A DNA stretch of 5,563 bases, taken from assembly GCA_964501715.1 (NCBI GenBank), contig CAZCTR010000040.1, positions 1 to 5,563 on the forward strand. Reading direction: 5' to 3'. Each line of letters begins with the position of its first letter. Positions within the stretch are counted from its first letter, which is position 1. Under the pieces are notes generated by a model. It was given only the letters and a program-made list of their open reading frames with translations. It ran no database searches and had not been told where the DNA came from. Below, piece by piece: positions 5,321 to 5,563 of this stretch. The position numbers and the translations under genes are program-made. Source of the DNA: M55B118 sp964501715 (GTDB lineage Bacteria > Bacillota_I > Bacilli_A > Izemoplasmatales > Izemoplasmataceae).

Positions 5321-5563
5321 AATATTCAAAGCTCACCAAACAACGTTCAGCCCGTGCTGATTAGACATGGCTCCTTGTCATGGCCCCATGCTGGTCTTGA
5401 AACCCGGGATCGTCTCTTATCAGCCCATTTTCAAGGCTTCGGATTCACAGAGGCGAACACTGCATGTTCTATTAGTCGGCGCTCAATAAACGTACCAAGG
5501 CACGGACCACAAGCAAAAACAGGTCCATACCGACAAGGAACATCAAAGGGAGGATGAATAACG
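5321..5563. other. Gene-free region with a possible structured leader
   Basis: No coding sequence is convincing in this stretch. It contains short hairpins: TCAGC-CCGT-GCTGA (5347-5360) and CATGG-CC-CCATG (5379-5390). Nearer the right edge there is a nested pair, GTCGG (5475-5479) with CCGAC (5530-5534) enclosing GGACC (5504-5508) with GGTCC (5522-5526). The nested pair lies just before a strong ribosome site and could be a leader RNA fold. I do not recognise any known riboswitch or T-box motif. No strong promoter is visible. Confidence 0.4.
5545..5553 (+). promoter_or_regulatory. Ribosome site of a gene beginning at the right edge
   Basis: AAAGGGAGG is a near-perfect Shine-Dalgarno. It directly abuts ATG 5554-5556 (reading M-N-N), which is too close for ideal use, so the true start may lie just beyond the window. 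Either way a plus-strand gene probably starts here; nothing can be said about its product. Confidence 0.45.

Noticed and set aside
5354..5557. 67-codon plus-strand open frame near the right edge
   Set aside because: It lacks a ribosome site, resembles no known protein, and overlaps the likely leader of the next gene.

Overview
The window is an ordinary stretch of bacterial chromosome, most likely from a Bacillota-type organism or a relative of it. This rests on AGGAGG-type ribosome sites, TATAAT -10 boxes, hairpin-plus-T-run terminators and a YdjI-like SPFH protein. Base composition is moderate by eye. Tryptophan is written TGG throughout and TGA ends several genes, so the standard code applies. 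The species cannot be named from this sequence. There is no rRNA, tRNA, CRISPR array, insertion sequence or phage gene.

Layout, left to right. (1) 1-160, minus: the N-terminal 53 codons of a family 6 (hypoxanthine) uracil-DNA-glycosylase-like enzyme, cut by the window edge. (2) 275-1258, minus: a complete aldo/keto reductase with an intact Asp-Tyr-Lys-His tetrad and its own terminator at 224-256. (3) 1316-1740: no convincing gene; one minus-strand frame and one plus-strand frame are open longer than expected and may be relics. (4) 1886-2959, minus: a soluble SPFH-domain protein ending in a four-cysteine zinc ribbon, followed by a doubtful 24-residue basic ORF and a terminator. (5) 2960-3212: a very long hairpin terminator and an unexplained plus-strand cluster of small dyads plus an orphan Shine-Dalgarno. 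(6) 3213-4034, minus: a class I SAM-dependent methyltransferase with an unrecognised N-terminal region. (7) 4035-4350: a divergent promoter region. (8) 4351-5238, plus: an alpha/beta hydrolase with complete Ser-Asp-His residues, followed by a strong terminator. (9) 5321-5563: no gene, but a strong Shine-Dalgarno at the very edge suggests that a plus-strand gene starts there.

The genes do not form an operon or an obvious pathway. Each appears to be a single-gene transcription unit: the four complete ones have a terminator, and four of the five starts are preceded by an extended -10 promoter of the form TGnTATAAT. The products (base-excision repair, carbonyl reduction, membrane-associated scaffold, methylation, ester or related hydrolysis) look like unrelated housekeeping or stress functions. 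I see no convincing new multi-gene system. The most useful leads are the shared promoter form, the orphan regulatory cluster at 3088-3172, the unknown N-terminal region of the methyltransferase and the possible gene relic at 1313-1700.
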